Shown here: piece by piece, positions 54,895 to 64,000 of the stretch | Layout of the letters: every line of letters begins with the position of its first letter | How positions within the stretch are numbered: position 1 is the stretch's first letter | Assembly (NCBI GenBank): GCA_963920705.1 | Contig: OY987234.1 | Span: 20,293,794-20,357,793, forward strand | DNA: 64,000 bases | DNA from: Odiellus spinosus | Lineage: Eukaryota; Arthropoda; Arachnida; Opiliones; Phalangiidae | Reading direction: 5' to 3' | Position numbers and translations under genes: made by a program | Notes under the pieces: model-generated | Seen by the model: the letters and a program-made list of their open reading frames with translations, nothing else | Database searches by the model: none | What the model was told of the DNA's origin: nothing

Positions 54895-55020
54895 ATGCCT
54901 GGATTAATGAGCGTGGCGGAGTTTGTGGCAGAGACCCAAGAAGATTATAATTCACCCACAACATCAACATTTGTTGGGAAATTACCTCAATGTCGTCAAA
55001 CGGTCAATCTGCTGGAAGAG
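54895..55020 (+). CDS. Asap: ASAP (Arf-GAP with SH3, ANK and PH domains), first coding exon
   Basis: ATG at 54895 gives 42 codons ending at a donor, GTGAAT, in phase 0. The peptide MPGLMSVAEFVAETQEDY, then NSPTTSTF and CRQTVNLLEE, is the conserved start of the ASAP1/ASAP2 BAR domain. ASAP proteins stimulate GTP hydrolysis by Arf GTPases at membranes and at actin-rich sites. The next exon (the BAR helix 1 continuation) was not found up to 64000, so the gene probably runs past the right edge with a first intron longer than 8.9 kb. Identification rests on this one exon. Confidence 0.8.
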
Positions 55021-55149
55021 GTGAATATAATTTTAACCTTTTGTATTTGGGTTTAACATTAACAATAGGTTGTTGAAAGCCAATAATTGTATGTCATAGT
55101 ACTTATCTGCTATTGTTAATTCTTGGATTAAGTAACGTAGTACTGGGTT

Positions 55150-55440
55150 CATACAAACCAGGAATTCCTGGAAATATCAGGGACTTTGAATGTTGACAAA
55201 AAATCAGGGAGACAGCGGACCCCTCCTCCACATTTTAAGTCCTAATTTAACCCAAAAATAACGTTTTAGATTAGTCTTAAATATATGAAAGTAAACATCT
55301 ACTGTCATCTCTTAAAAATTGTCATAAATCAGGAAAATTTATAGAGCTATGAGTACTTAATGTTCTCGATCAGGTGTATTGGTAGTTTTTATTTTGTTTT
55401 TAAAATTATTTGATGCACCTGGAAATATCAGGGAAATTCA
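55150..55440. repeat. CAGGGA/CCTGGAAA dispersed repeats
   Basis: CCTGGAAATATCAGGG occurs at 55167 and 55429. TTTGAATGTTGACAAAAAAT followed by CAGGGAG matches the arrangement at 12482-12515. It belongs to the same repeat as at 10540-10865. Confidence 0.65.
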
Positions 55441-57648
55441 TAGACCTGCATAGACTTAACTCTTTAATGTAGCTTGAGTAAGAGGTACTGGTACTCTCAA
55501 TTGGCAACAGCTTGCCAGTCGAGCTTTGGCAAATAGGTAAACAAGTGATCTTGCTTAAAAACTTATAGTGTAATCTCAAAATGAAAGTAGATGTTAATTC
55601 CTACCAAACTGAATTATATTTTAAGGATAAGTACTTTAAGATATTTAATTCGTTGAATTTTAATATTAATAATAGTAAATATGACATGATAAATAAATAA
55701 ATAAATAGATTTACTGAATAAATGAATTATTTACAGATAATATTCAATACCAAATGTATATTAAGACTTAATATTCCAAGAAGCACCCCTTGGGGTTAAG
55801 GGTCTGTGTGTCAAATTTGGGTTGCACCCTATGGCAATGTTATGTATTTTTTTTTTATCTCAGATAAGAAGGAGCTTCTTCTGGGAAAATCCCTGGAAGC
55901 TATAGGTCTAGGTTTAAACTACATCTAATAAAATATAGCTTTGGGCATAGAGGAAGCTTGTCAAAGATTTCCCCCTCCCCTAGAACTGGTTTGTAACCTC
56001 CTGGCATGCTTTTAAAATCCTCTATCATCATAACGGGCATACCACCTCTCCTCCCCATTATGAGATATATTCAGTTGTAAACCAATTTTCTTTAGATTTC
56101 CGTTTTTCTTTATTTTACCATAAAAAAACTGAACCAAAATCAGTTGAGAAATCCAATCTAAACACCAAAAAAGATTAATTTTTAATCTGAAGTATCATAT
56201 TTTAAGTTGGGGGTTTGGTTTTTACGATAACGCGATGTCATAGTTTTATCTCCCATACAGCGGTGTAATGTTTAATAGAATTCCGATTAAGTGACTCAGA
56301 TATTTTTATATATCTAATTTATTTTTACTTTTATCTCAATTTAAATCGATGTTAAAACATAAATTTAAAGCTTCCACGTTTACGAATCCTGTTTTGATAA
56401 CTTTTGACATGATATTTAAGGGTACAAGAAGGAATTGGGCTAGATTCAACACAAAAACAAAATTAAAAGCTTATTTAATTAAAAAAAGGTCTTTATCAAT
56501 ACTGACCTTAAATTTAATAATCTTATCGAACTGTTCCAGAGATCTACTTTAATTTTAAAATAACTAACATTCTAACAACTATATAAATATATTTAGGGGA
56601 TTCCCTAGCCTTAGTCCTGGATAAAGGATTGCGCTGCCAAGTTTTGTTGCTCTATCTTTTTCTCTCTCTACCATTCAAATCAGCCAAATCCGGCGAGATA
56701 AAAGAGTTGTCTTGACTAATTAACGAGGATGGTAGCTAGACATTACCCCGATTGGCGCCAATCCTATTTCATACCATAATAACCATTAGGACCAATCCTA
56801 TGCAGTATTTTTTTTTATGCCACCATGCCTTTATTCGTGCACTTCACAACACAGTTTAAGATTACGATAAAAACACTAATGTTTCATCATTAACAGTTGT
56901 GGAAGAGCCGCGTTAATTAAACTCCTTTCAAGGCTTGGTTTATACACTCAACCCGACACAACACAGTTTAGAACACTTCCTGCTGCGATCTGTTGAAATG
57001 GATTTAAGAAATTATTAGCGTCATAGCTAATTTTTATGGATTTGGTAGAGGTTATTTAGATTTCAAAATTTATATTTGTAATATGTTATGGTTAGATATA
57101 ATTGCTTGGCAAGATGTGATGTTTAAGGGCTCTCCATATTTTGAAATATTCAATTATCAATTCACACCTAATTTTTATATTTTCTCTAAAATGTGTTTCA
57201 ATCGGAATCTAAAATGTGATGGAATCATTATACTTGGATGCGTTTCAATCGAAATTAAGATTTAAAGAGTTATTATTCATAACAACCTTATGGTATTCAT
57301 ATTAAAGACATTTTTATTTAATCCCTGTTTATTTAAAGGAATGGTTCACCCATAAAGTTTTTTTGCCTCTAAGGGTCAATAGCACTCTTGGCAACAGAAA
57401 TTTATAACTCAAAATTAATTTTTAATAATAATAATAATTTTATAGTTAAAAATAAATTTAGTATGGACGTGGCTCTTTTGCCCCTAATTCTAAACTTCTC
57501 TGTCGTGCTTGGCCAGGCTAGCAATCTGATAGGCCAATAGAAATAACTTATAAACCAATGAAATGAGACTCCGAGGGGAGAGAGTCTGAGACAGTAAAGT
57601 TTAGAATCCTTCGTTTTTTAATCGGTGTTGTTTTAATGAAAGTTCAAA

Positions 57649-57840
57649 ATGCCAAGTTGTATTATAAAAGAATGCAAAAATTTTAGTCCTCGGTTTGGAC
57701 TAAGTTTTTATACGGTTCCTGATCATTTAAAGTACCCCGAACTCGCGTCAAAATGCCTAAAATATGCTAAAGAAACATTGAAAGCCGCGTATTATACTAA
57801 GCCTTTGCCTACGAAGAAGTTGGATTACAGAGTTTGTCAG
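57649..57840 (+). pseudogene. THAP zinc-finger exon of a transposase, truncated
   Basis: The frame opens MPSCIIKECKNFSPRFGLSF and continues YTVPDH...KLDYRVCQ. Cys4 and Cys9 give the C-x4-C pair of the C2CH THAP finger. RVCQ at the end corresponds to the usual R-V-C-x-x-H-F block. The His falls just beyond 57840, where the sequence changes to unrelated codons after a potential donor (CAG/GTGCAA). So the finger is cut before its last ligand unless a lost or distant exon supplied it. THAP fingers bind transposon ends. Confidence 0.7.
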
Positions 57841-57983
57841 GTGCAATTTTCTTTCATCTGGTCTATGTCAATTAAATTTTCGATACCGTCATTATTATTC
57901 CGCTCTTCCTGTAGTCTATCTCTAATTAAAAGTTCTTCTTCCGTGTACACTGGTTCAACTTCAAACGGATCTATTCGCGGCAT
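57837..57983 (-). pseudogene. Short acidic ORF, second gene fragment of the same element
   Basis: Minus-strand ATG at 57983 gives 48 codons: MPRIDPFEVEPVYTEEELLI, then RDRLQEERNNNDGIENLIDI, then DQMKENCT and stop. It has no certain family. The acidic start followed by a Cys near the break recalls the N-termini of transposon-linked zinc proteins, but this is only an impression. It converges on the THAP exon and stops at the same junction. Confidence 0.4.
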
Positions 57984-60247
57984 GACGATACTCTACGAGA
58001 GTCCGAATCGCCGACGGAGTTAGGCCTAGGCTACGGCTTACCGGGGTTAGATGCTCCTTCAGTCGGCGTCCCGTTCGTTAGACTGGCGAGCACTGCCGTT
58101 ATAACCTGTCGTCGATTTAACGTTCAAGCGCGTAGTAGTCAACTTTACCATTGAGTAAAAGCTGAGCCAAGTTACTTTGGCCAATCAGATTATTGCCGAA
58201 ATAAAAACCTTGAAGTGACGTATCGAATGCGCTCTTGCTTTACAGGAAAGCTTCATACGGGCGCCTATGTGCCCTCAATGTAATTTGTTTTAATTGTTTA
58301 TTTAAAAATATACTTAATTTAAAATTTTTTTAACACTTGAAAAATTGGTTTTGAGTTTAACTAAAGGGTTTGCAGCAAAAATATTTTAACACCGCACCAT
58401 TCCTTTAAAAATGTCCAAGGAAAAGATAACTTCAGCTAGCTTTAGTCTAGTAGTAAGGTTTTTTCAGATTTCTGTGTTACGTAAATATCTTTATTTAATC
58501 ATTATAGTAGATAGTAGTTTAAATATTAAAAACAACGTGTGATATTCCATACTAATGAAATTGATTAATGGAACGGTAATTCAGTTGAAGAGAAAATTAA
58601 GTAATTTTAATAAAATCACAGGGATTTTTTTAATTATGCAAAAACTCAAAAAATAAACTGATTTTTGGCCATCCCTCATAGTAACTACTCATAGTGACAA
58701 TTTGTTATTTAGTGTAGTAACTCCGAGTTAAGCTAAAGTAATATTACGTAATAAATCTTCAGTGTCGTGTACCTATTCGCAAAAAGAAATCCATTTCATC
58801 AAACTCGTTATGTAACGCGTAAATTTAGCATCAAAAGTTGTTTAACCGCGCGTCGCTTACACCCCTTTTCTTTTTCAAATCGTGATTCTTTTTCAAAGTA
58901 GGCGTAAATACTTATTTTCTTGATGGTTGTAACTGTAGTCTTAAATAGTTTTGAGTTTCAAGTATAAAATTGAACCAAGTTTGTACGTGGTGAAATTTCA
59001 ATCTGATTTCGACTATAGTCAAAAAAAATCTGTGGATCTTAATGTAGCACCCACCCACTTAAAAAAATTAAAAGAACATATTTTTTTTTCCCCTTTCAAC
59101 TTGCCAAAGACTCGTAGCTTTCTTTCAAGTTCATTACTAGGTTGGAAAACACGTTCCGTTTCTTACTTGAATCTTAAAGTGCAAGTACCGCGAAAATTCC
59201 CTTTTTGTTTTTTTGATAGAAAGAAATCCGTATTGAAGTCCATTACGGCTTCAACATGAGACCATTTACATCAAAATCAGAAAATTTTTAGTCGATTTTC
59301 AGGAAAAAATATCACCTTTTTTTTTTTTTTTTTACTTACAATGGGCGCAAGTTTGTTTGTTGAGTTTTGTATCTGACAGTAAATTTTATTTCATTAGCTA
59401 TGTCATTGGTTGGTTAAATAATTTAATTCGATTAAATAATTAAATTTAATTCCTTATCTTGGTGCCCCAAGACCTGAGAGTCAAAAGCTGGCCTATTCCT
59501 TTAATGTTAGGGCATTACAAGCGCTGTTGAAGGCTGATTGGGTCGAATTTTATTCAAATTTTACACAACTTTTTAATTTAAACACCAAAAACTTGTTTAA
59601 AAACTCAAAAGCTGTTCCATTTGTTAGTTCCATATTTATTTTCGATATATGAGGGAATCTTAATTAGACTAATTATACTCTGAGAGTAATTTTTTAATTT
59701 ATAGCTCGATTTCCAAGTAATTACTCTTCATTTAAGATCTATTCCAATACTAGGGAAATCACTATTTTAAATTTTCGCGAGACTTGCCCTTTATTCGTAC
59801 CGGTATCTCTTGAAAATCGTTGTTTTATTTTTTGCGAATAAATTCATTATGATCGCATTGTGCTCGCACGATGCTTGACTGGCGTAAAAAAATAAGATCA
59901 CTAATTACCGTCAAGACAAGAATCGAGTCTTTATAGATGAGACTTTTTAGATTTTCAGGGTGGGAATTCGTGTCCAGGAGCTATGAGTCAAGCAACTCCC
60001 CTCTCTCTCTCTCTCTTATCGTCGTTGTTTTAATTTTTATATATTTTTTATATAATATAATATTAAAACGCCTACTGTTCCCAAGGAATTTTCACTTCCT
60101 GCTGCGTGATGTCAATTGACGCGAGAAGAAAACTCATGGTACTATCAGGAAAAAAAAAAAAAAAAAAAAGTTAAATCCGTTTTGTTTTACCGGGAACGAA
60201 TTTTATTTTAAACCACAATTTAATATTATATTTTCGTTTCGTTGTAT

Positions 60248-60505
60248 CAAGGAGGATCAGAGAAGGAGAGGAAATGTGGGGACGGCGCGGTTCCTACTGC
60301 GTCGGCCTAAACTCCCACTCTGGGAGAACGGGGGTAGAGACGTTTCGTGGTAAAATGTTGTCGCGTGGGTAAAACGAATCCTTTATGAGACAACAGTTTA
60401 CCTCGAGAATTTCCTATCCCCCCTTTCCACCCGAGTGGGAGGTTGGCTCTTCTCTCTCTAACTCAATGCAGCCCCACATTTCCTCTCCTTCTCTGATCCT
60501 CCTTG
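60248..60505. mobile_element. MITE with long inverted ends and GTTGTAT duplication
   Basis: The ends CAAGGAGGATCAGAGAAGGA and the exact reverse complement at 60486-60505 continue as GAGGAAATGTGGGG for a total of about 34 nt without mismatch. GTTGTAT is present directly outside at 60241-60247 and 60506-60512. It is GC-richer than its surroundings. Perfect arms and duplication suggest a recent insertion. Confidence 0.88.
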
Positions 60506-60659
60506 GTTGTATTATACAATCATATTACAAAATGTGAAAATAGGGGAGAGATTATTTTAAATATTTTATATAGTAAAGTTTAATTACTTTAGTTGGTGAA
60601 GTTGGTAAAGGGTTACTAAATCAATAAGGCTTGTGGGTAATCTTTATCAGAGGGATTAA

Positions 60660-60959
60660 AGGGAGAATGCAACGTAACAAAAAGTGTTTTTTTATCGGCT
60701 CACTATCGTTTAAATAATCCTAATCCACCTGTAAAAAAAATTCCAAACAAATATTGAACTAGAAATAAATAAAATGGGCTTAGCTGGATTCATGGAGATA
60801 TCCTCTCCGATCAATGTCATTTGTCGCTAGTCCTTATATTGTGGAGTTCAGAATATCTCCATTAATCCAGCTAAGCCTATTTTGATGGTAAGTTTTAAAA
60901 TTATTTCTAGTTTAATATTGGTTTACTCTTTTTACTAGTCAGAGTTGCATTCTCCCTTT
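60660..60959. mobile_element. TTAA-flanked foldback MITE, complete copy
   Basis: It starts AGGGAGAATGCAACGTAAC after TTAA (60656-60659) and ends GTTGCATTCTCCC followed by T runs and TTAA (60960-60963). The internal inverted pair GGGCTTAGCTGGATTCATGG / AATCCAGCTAAGCC is better preserved than in the 18184 copy. Confidence 0.8.
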
Positions 60960-61468
60960 TAACCACTTAACTGATAAATACAACACGTAATTACTTCCGT
61001 ACAGTCAAAGTTACAAGATCTTACACCAATTACTTGGAGTGACACTCCCACTTTAATAAAATCGTAACTGATAATTACAGCCTTAGGTCATTCTAAATAC
61101 AAAGCTACAGGCTTGTACACTGATTACAAGGAGTAATGCTTACTTTAGTGGACTAAATATACCTTTAATTAATTTGTAAATTACAGTTTAATTAAAAATA
61201 CCCACAAAACAATAATGTGTTTTTACCGCTCTAAGGTTATTTCCCACTAAATTACAAAATTTAATTTGGATACTTTCTACAAAAGACTATGTAATGAAGT
61301 GGTCGATTTTAATTATCTCTATAATGTTCAGAACCCCACCTCCAGACTAATTTCAATCGATGGGAGTGTTTTAAGCTCTTTGCAGTTGGCAACCTTAATA
61401 GTTAGCAACTATAAAGTTAACGAAACTATTACCATAACTTGTGAGTTTCAAGGAGGATCAAGAGTTTG

Positions 61469-61575
61469 ACGTATTTGGCCCTAGTGGCTTTGATAGGTCA
61501 GAAATAGGACGTCATTACCCGCTATTTTCTACAATATTTCTGACCTATCACAGTCCTTAAGGGGAAATACGTTAC
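61469..61575. repeat. Palindromic short element
   Basis: The left part (ACGTATTTGGCCC, then TTTGATAGGTCAGAAAT) pairs with the right part (ATTTCTGACCTATCA, then GGGGAAATACGT). It is about 107 nt in total and is probably a very short MITE. The target duplication is unclear. Confidence 0.5.
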
Positions 61576-61644
61576 CGCCAATTAGAAAGCATAGGGTTCA
61601 TTATGACGCAATTGAACAGGATTCCAGCAAAACCTAGAAAATTG

Positions 61645-61880
61645 GTTCAAAAGGTCAGGGAATAGTTGGAGAAATTAAATATTTTGGTTCTTAACAAGGA
61701 ACTGTTTATGATTGGTTGACAATTTAATTATTTTAAACAGAAAATATTTGCATAAAGATTAAAATGTTTTCTCATATTCTAAGTAAACTATCGACTCTGA
61801 TTGATAAAGTATGTCAAATAAAAATTGGGAATTGCCAATTGGTCAGGGAAAACCTGGAAAAGTCAGGGAAATTAACTTCC
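61645..61880. repeat. CAGGGA/CCTGGAAA dispersed repeats
   Basis: GGTCAGGGAATAGTTGGAG and GGTCAGGGAAAACCTGGAAA, followed by AGTCAGGGAAATT, match the clusters elsewhere in the window. Confidence 0.6.
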
Positions 61881-62382
61881 AAAATTTTGTAAGAACCCTG
61901 TTTGAAGGGGGTCGCGGAATACGGGCACTGTATTTTTGATTATTTTTCAAGTAAAAACTTAAAGTACAGAAGGGTACTCACGATTTTTTTTATAGCCATT
62001 AGAAAATGTTTATAAAAATATAAAGTTCACGATTCTTTTAACTCACTCTCAACTTCGACGTTAGAGGGTTACACAATTTTCTATACAAAATCGAGACTCC
62101 ATAAGTTTTTTAAGATTTTTTTTCTTTTCTAAAGCCTCATTTTTCTTTACCGGATAGTCACGAATAAAAAGAAAAAATTTGCTTTTGAAAATATTTTTTT
62201 GAATAAATTATGGAAAGTATGTAGGCGAGGTTACCTCACCACGCAAAAGAGAGAGACGTCCTTCTTTCCCCTTATCTTTTTATCCACCTCACAACCTGCC
62301 AGTAAAATAAACATTGACTTTCAATCGAGTTTTTTACCTCCCCGACTGAACTTTAGTTCAGGGGGAGGTGTTACACTGGTCG

Positions 62383-62417
62383 TGTCTGTGTGTCTGTCTG
62401 TGTGTCTGTCTGTGTAA
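62383..62417 (+). repeat. (TCTGTGTG)n-type microsatellite
   Basis: This is an imperfect array of TGTCTG and TGTGTG units. A 16-nt inverted repeat (ACCTCCCC...GGGGAGGT) lies just upstream at 62336-62371. Confidence 0.8.
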
Positions 62418-62554
62418 GCGGATATCCTGTGTAAACGGAAGTCACGTGACCTAGCTCGTGGAGCCAAAAGTCTAGAGACGTAATCATACCAGCTTATCGT
62501 TCAATTCCGGGGAATTACCTCCTTTAAGCGTGGCTGCCACATTGAGTTTCAAGT

Positions 62555-62825
62555 GTCGTGCAAAGACATACAACAGGACGTCTCCCATTGCACATCATCG
62601 CATTCCACCATCCACTTTACGGTCGAACCTTGATGCTGAACAGCCGAAGGCGATTATAAGCAATGGGACGTCTCCCACTGTCATAATCACCTCCGACCAT
62701 CCCCGCACCAAGGTCCAACCTCCAGTTTCCGATCTCAGCGTTCCATACTAGCGAGGCGTCCCCCACTAGTACAGTTCACATCAACCTTCCACTGACTCCA
62801 AACATCGCCCCACCAATGGGTAAAT
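62555..62825 (+). repeat. Three degenerate tandem copies of a roughly 90-bp unit
   Basis: GGACGTCTCCCATTG at 62576, GGACGTCTCCCACTG at 62666 and GGCGTCCCCCACTAG at 62755 recur at 89-90 nt. Shared flanks follow them (CACCATCC, CGACCATCC, CAACCTTCC). The first two copies lie in one open frame (62530-62751), where the unit is 30 codons and reads N(R/G)TSP each time. Confidence 0.65.
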
Positions 62826-64000
62826 TGCGTCGCCAAGCGCCTAGAGATCAAGAATCAGCAAGACATTGAAAGGGGGGGGTTTTCCCCCTAACTTCATGGC
62901 CATCACGCACGGTTACTTCGATTAATATAGCCCTTCGAAAGGTTTATATAGTATCTTTTTGGAACGAATGCAAATTAGCCTCATGGGGTGATTGTTTAGG
63001 GAAATGAAACGCAATATTAATTTATATTATAATTAAAAATATTAAAATGGTTCATCTTAATCTAATTAATTAGAAAGTCGAAAAATTAATTTAAAATTCG
63101 AGATAGTTTAGAAGTTATTTGAGAATTTATGCAAAAATTTAAAGAAATTTGACCGATTAATGGCAGTTTTAGTTGGCAGCATGCGCCTAAGCTATTTTCC
63201 ATATATATCATTTACTCGAAAAAGCAAAGGTATAACGGGCAGTATAGGCTTATCTCTGGTGCAAACTTGGGGTGGATTGAAGAACTTAAATAAAGGTGCG
63301 TTTACACGGGTATGGAAGATTGAAACAACATAATTTAGATAAGAGATAAGACAATAATAACTTCGATTATACTCGGTGAATTTTTAACCAGTTCAAGGGG
63401 AATTGGTGAATAAGATTTGAAGCTGAGGCGGATTTATGCATAATGTTAAACCACTTAAGAAAAATGATAGTCGTGAAAACTCTCCTCGAACAGAAGTAGA
63501 GTAGGTTTCCAGTGTATTTGTGACACGTGTAAAATCGAGTTCGCCAGCACGCGAGTATGTGTAGACCACTAAATTTGAAGTCGGAAACCTCTTTACGCAT
63601 GGAAAATATCAATGTGATTTTTTTTGATATTCTTGGGAGAATCAGCTTCATGTATGGGGAAATATCGTAATCTTCTGGCAAACTTGCAAACAGTGGCGTA
63701 TTTGGTTTTAATTACTGGCACGGATTTTCAAATTAATTTTTTTATAATTTTCGCGCGTTTCGCAAATTTATTTCGTGCGAAATTGTGTACATGCGCAGAG
63801 CGAACCAGGTTAACGCGGATACACACAGACCTGTTTTTACGCGTTTCACGCTCGTGAACTCATAGAAGTACCATTAGCACGCGCGAGCGAGGTGCAAACC
63901 ACTCTAGAAAAATTTTGTACACCTGATTCCAGATTCATTTGATTGTCAGTGATTCCGAATCAATTCGCGTGATTCCGAATTGATTCGTGATTCGCGTGAT

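Larger units (their letters stand above)
57337..58404. mobile_element. TTAA-flanked DNA transposon derivative carrying a THAP exon (Kolobok-like)
   Basis: TTAA at 57333-57336 and 58405-58408 flanks AGGAATGGT ... ACCATTCCT. The ends stay alignable for about 35 nt (TTTTTTTGCCTC against TTTTTGCTGC). Inside are a THAP exon on the plus strand near the left end (57649-57840) and a 48-codon acidic frame on the minus strand near the right end (57837-57983), pointing at each other. TTAA duplication with a THAP-containing transposase is the hallmark of the Kolobok superfamily. The element is too short to be autonomous and looks internally deleted where the two frames meet, at about 57840. Confidence 0.7.
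55021..64000. other. Probable first intron of ASAP, rich in mobile-element relics
   Basis: No further ASAP exon is recognised. The stretch holds dispersed CAGGGA repeats (55150-55440, 61645-61880), a THAP-bearing TTAA element (57337-58404), MITEs at 60248-60505 and 60660-60959, a palindrome at 61469-61575, simple repeats at 60001-60017, 60151-60169 and 62383-62417, and a triplicated 90-bp unit at about 62555-62825. Frames at 58951-59259, 61266-61469 and 62199-62417 have no known likeness. Confidence 0.55.

Noticed and set aside
60001-60169. CT-rich run and poly(A) run as a possible retroposon tail
   Set aside because: No retroposed gene or target duplication precedes the poly(A) run; simple-sequence expansion is sufficient.
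63367-63681. 104-codon minus-strand frame near the right edge
   Set aside because: Its amino-acid composition is random-looking, with no domain and no acceptor or donor context. The overlapping opposite frame is equally open.

Overview
This is an AT-rich, intron-containing animal nuclear DNA segment. All recognised proteins are ordinary metazoan genes with GT-AG introns. A short internal tract of TTAGG units (the telomere repeat of most arthropods outside Diptera) and the gene set point to a non-dipteran arthropod, but the species cannot be named from sequence alone. There is no prokaryotic operon, CRISPR array, rRNA or convincing tRNA gene.

Layout. 47-4027 (+): a complete 13-exon STRIP (striatin-interacting protein) gene. 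4028-14088: about 10 kb without convincing coding sequence, holding several small inverted-repeat elements, a satellite-like dimer and a TTAGG-containing element. 14089-23218 (+): a gene for a single-pass membrane protein of unrecognised family, whose signal-peptide start lies on a 19-nt coding piece 7.1 kb upstream of the main exon. 24457-26801 (-): a secreted leucine-rich-repeat protein. 27630-28636 (+): peptidyl-tRNA hydrolase 2 with a UBA domain. 30522-35797 (+): phosphatidylinositol 4-kinase beta. 39460-42240 (-): intronless eIF3 subunit C. 43319-45873 (+): F-box protein FBXO9 (first exon not found). 50763-51947 (-): PAQR4-like receptor. 53421-54251 (-): NSMCE2 SUMO ligase, head to head with the first coding exon of ASAP (ArfGAP) at 54895-55020 (+). 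The rest of ASAP was not found in the window, so 55021-64000 is probably its first intron.

The genes do not form one pathway. They are mostly housekeeping or signalling genes: the STRIPAK scaffold, Golgi PI4P synthesis, translation initiation, SCF ubiquitin ligation, SMC5/6 SUMOylation and Arf GTPase control. Exon phases were checked by arithmetic for STRIP, PI4KB, PTH2, FBXO9, PAQR4, NSMCE2, the LRR gene and the membrane-protein gene. In each case the lengths sum to a multiple of three.

The non-coding DNA is dominated by small DNA-transposon derivatives. The main theme is a set of elements flanked by TTAA and starting AGGG/AGGA and ending CCCT/TCCT. One of them, 57337-58404, carries a THAP zinc-finger exon, which fits a decayed Kolobok-type transposon that could belong to the same superfamily as the short TTAA-flanked MITEs. 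Other elements have TA duplications, 6-7 bp duplications, or an internal telomere-like tract.
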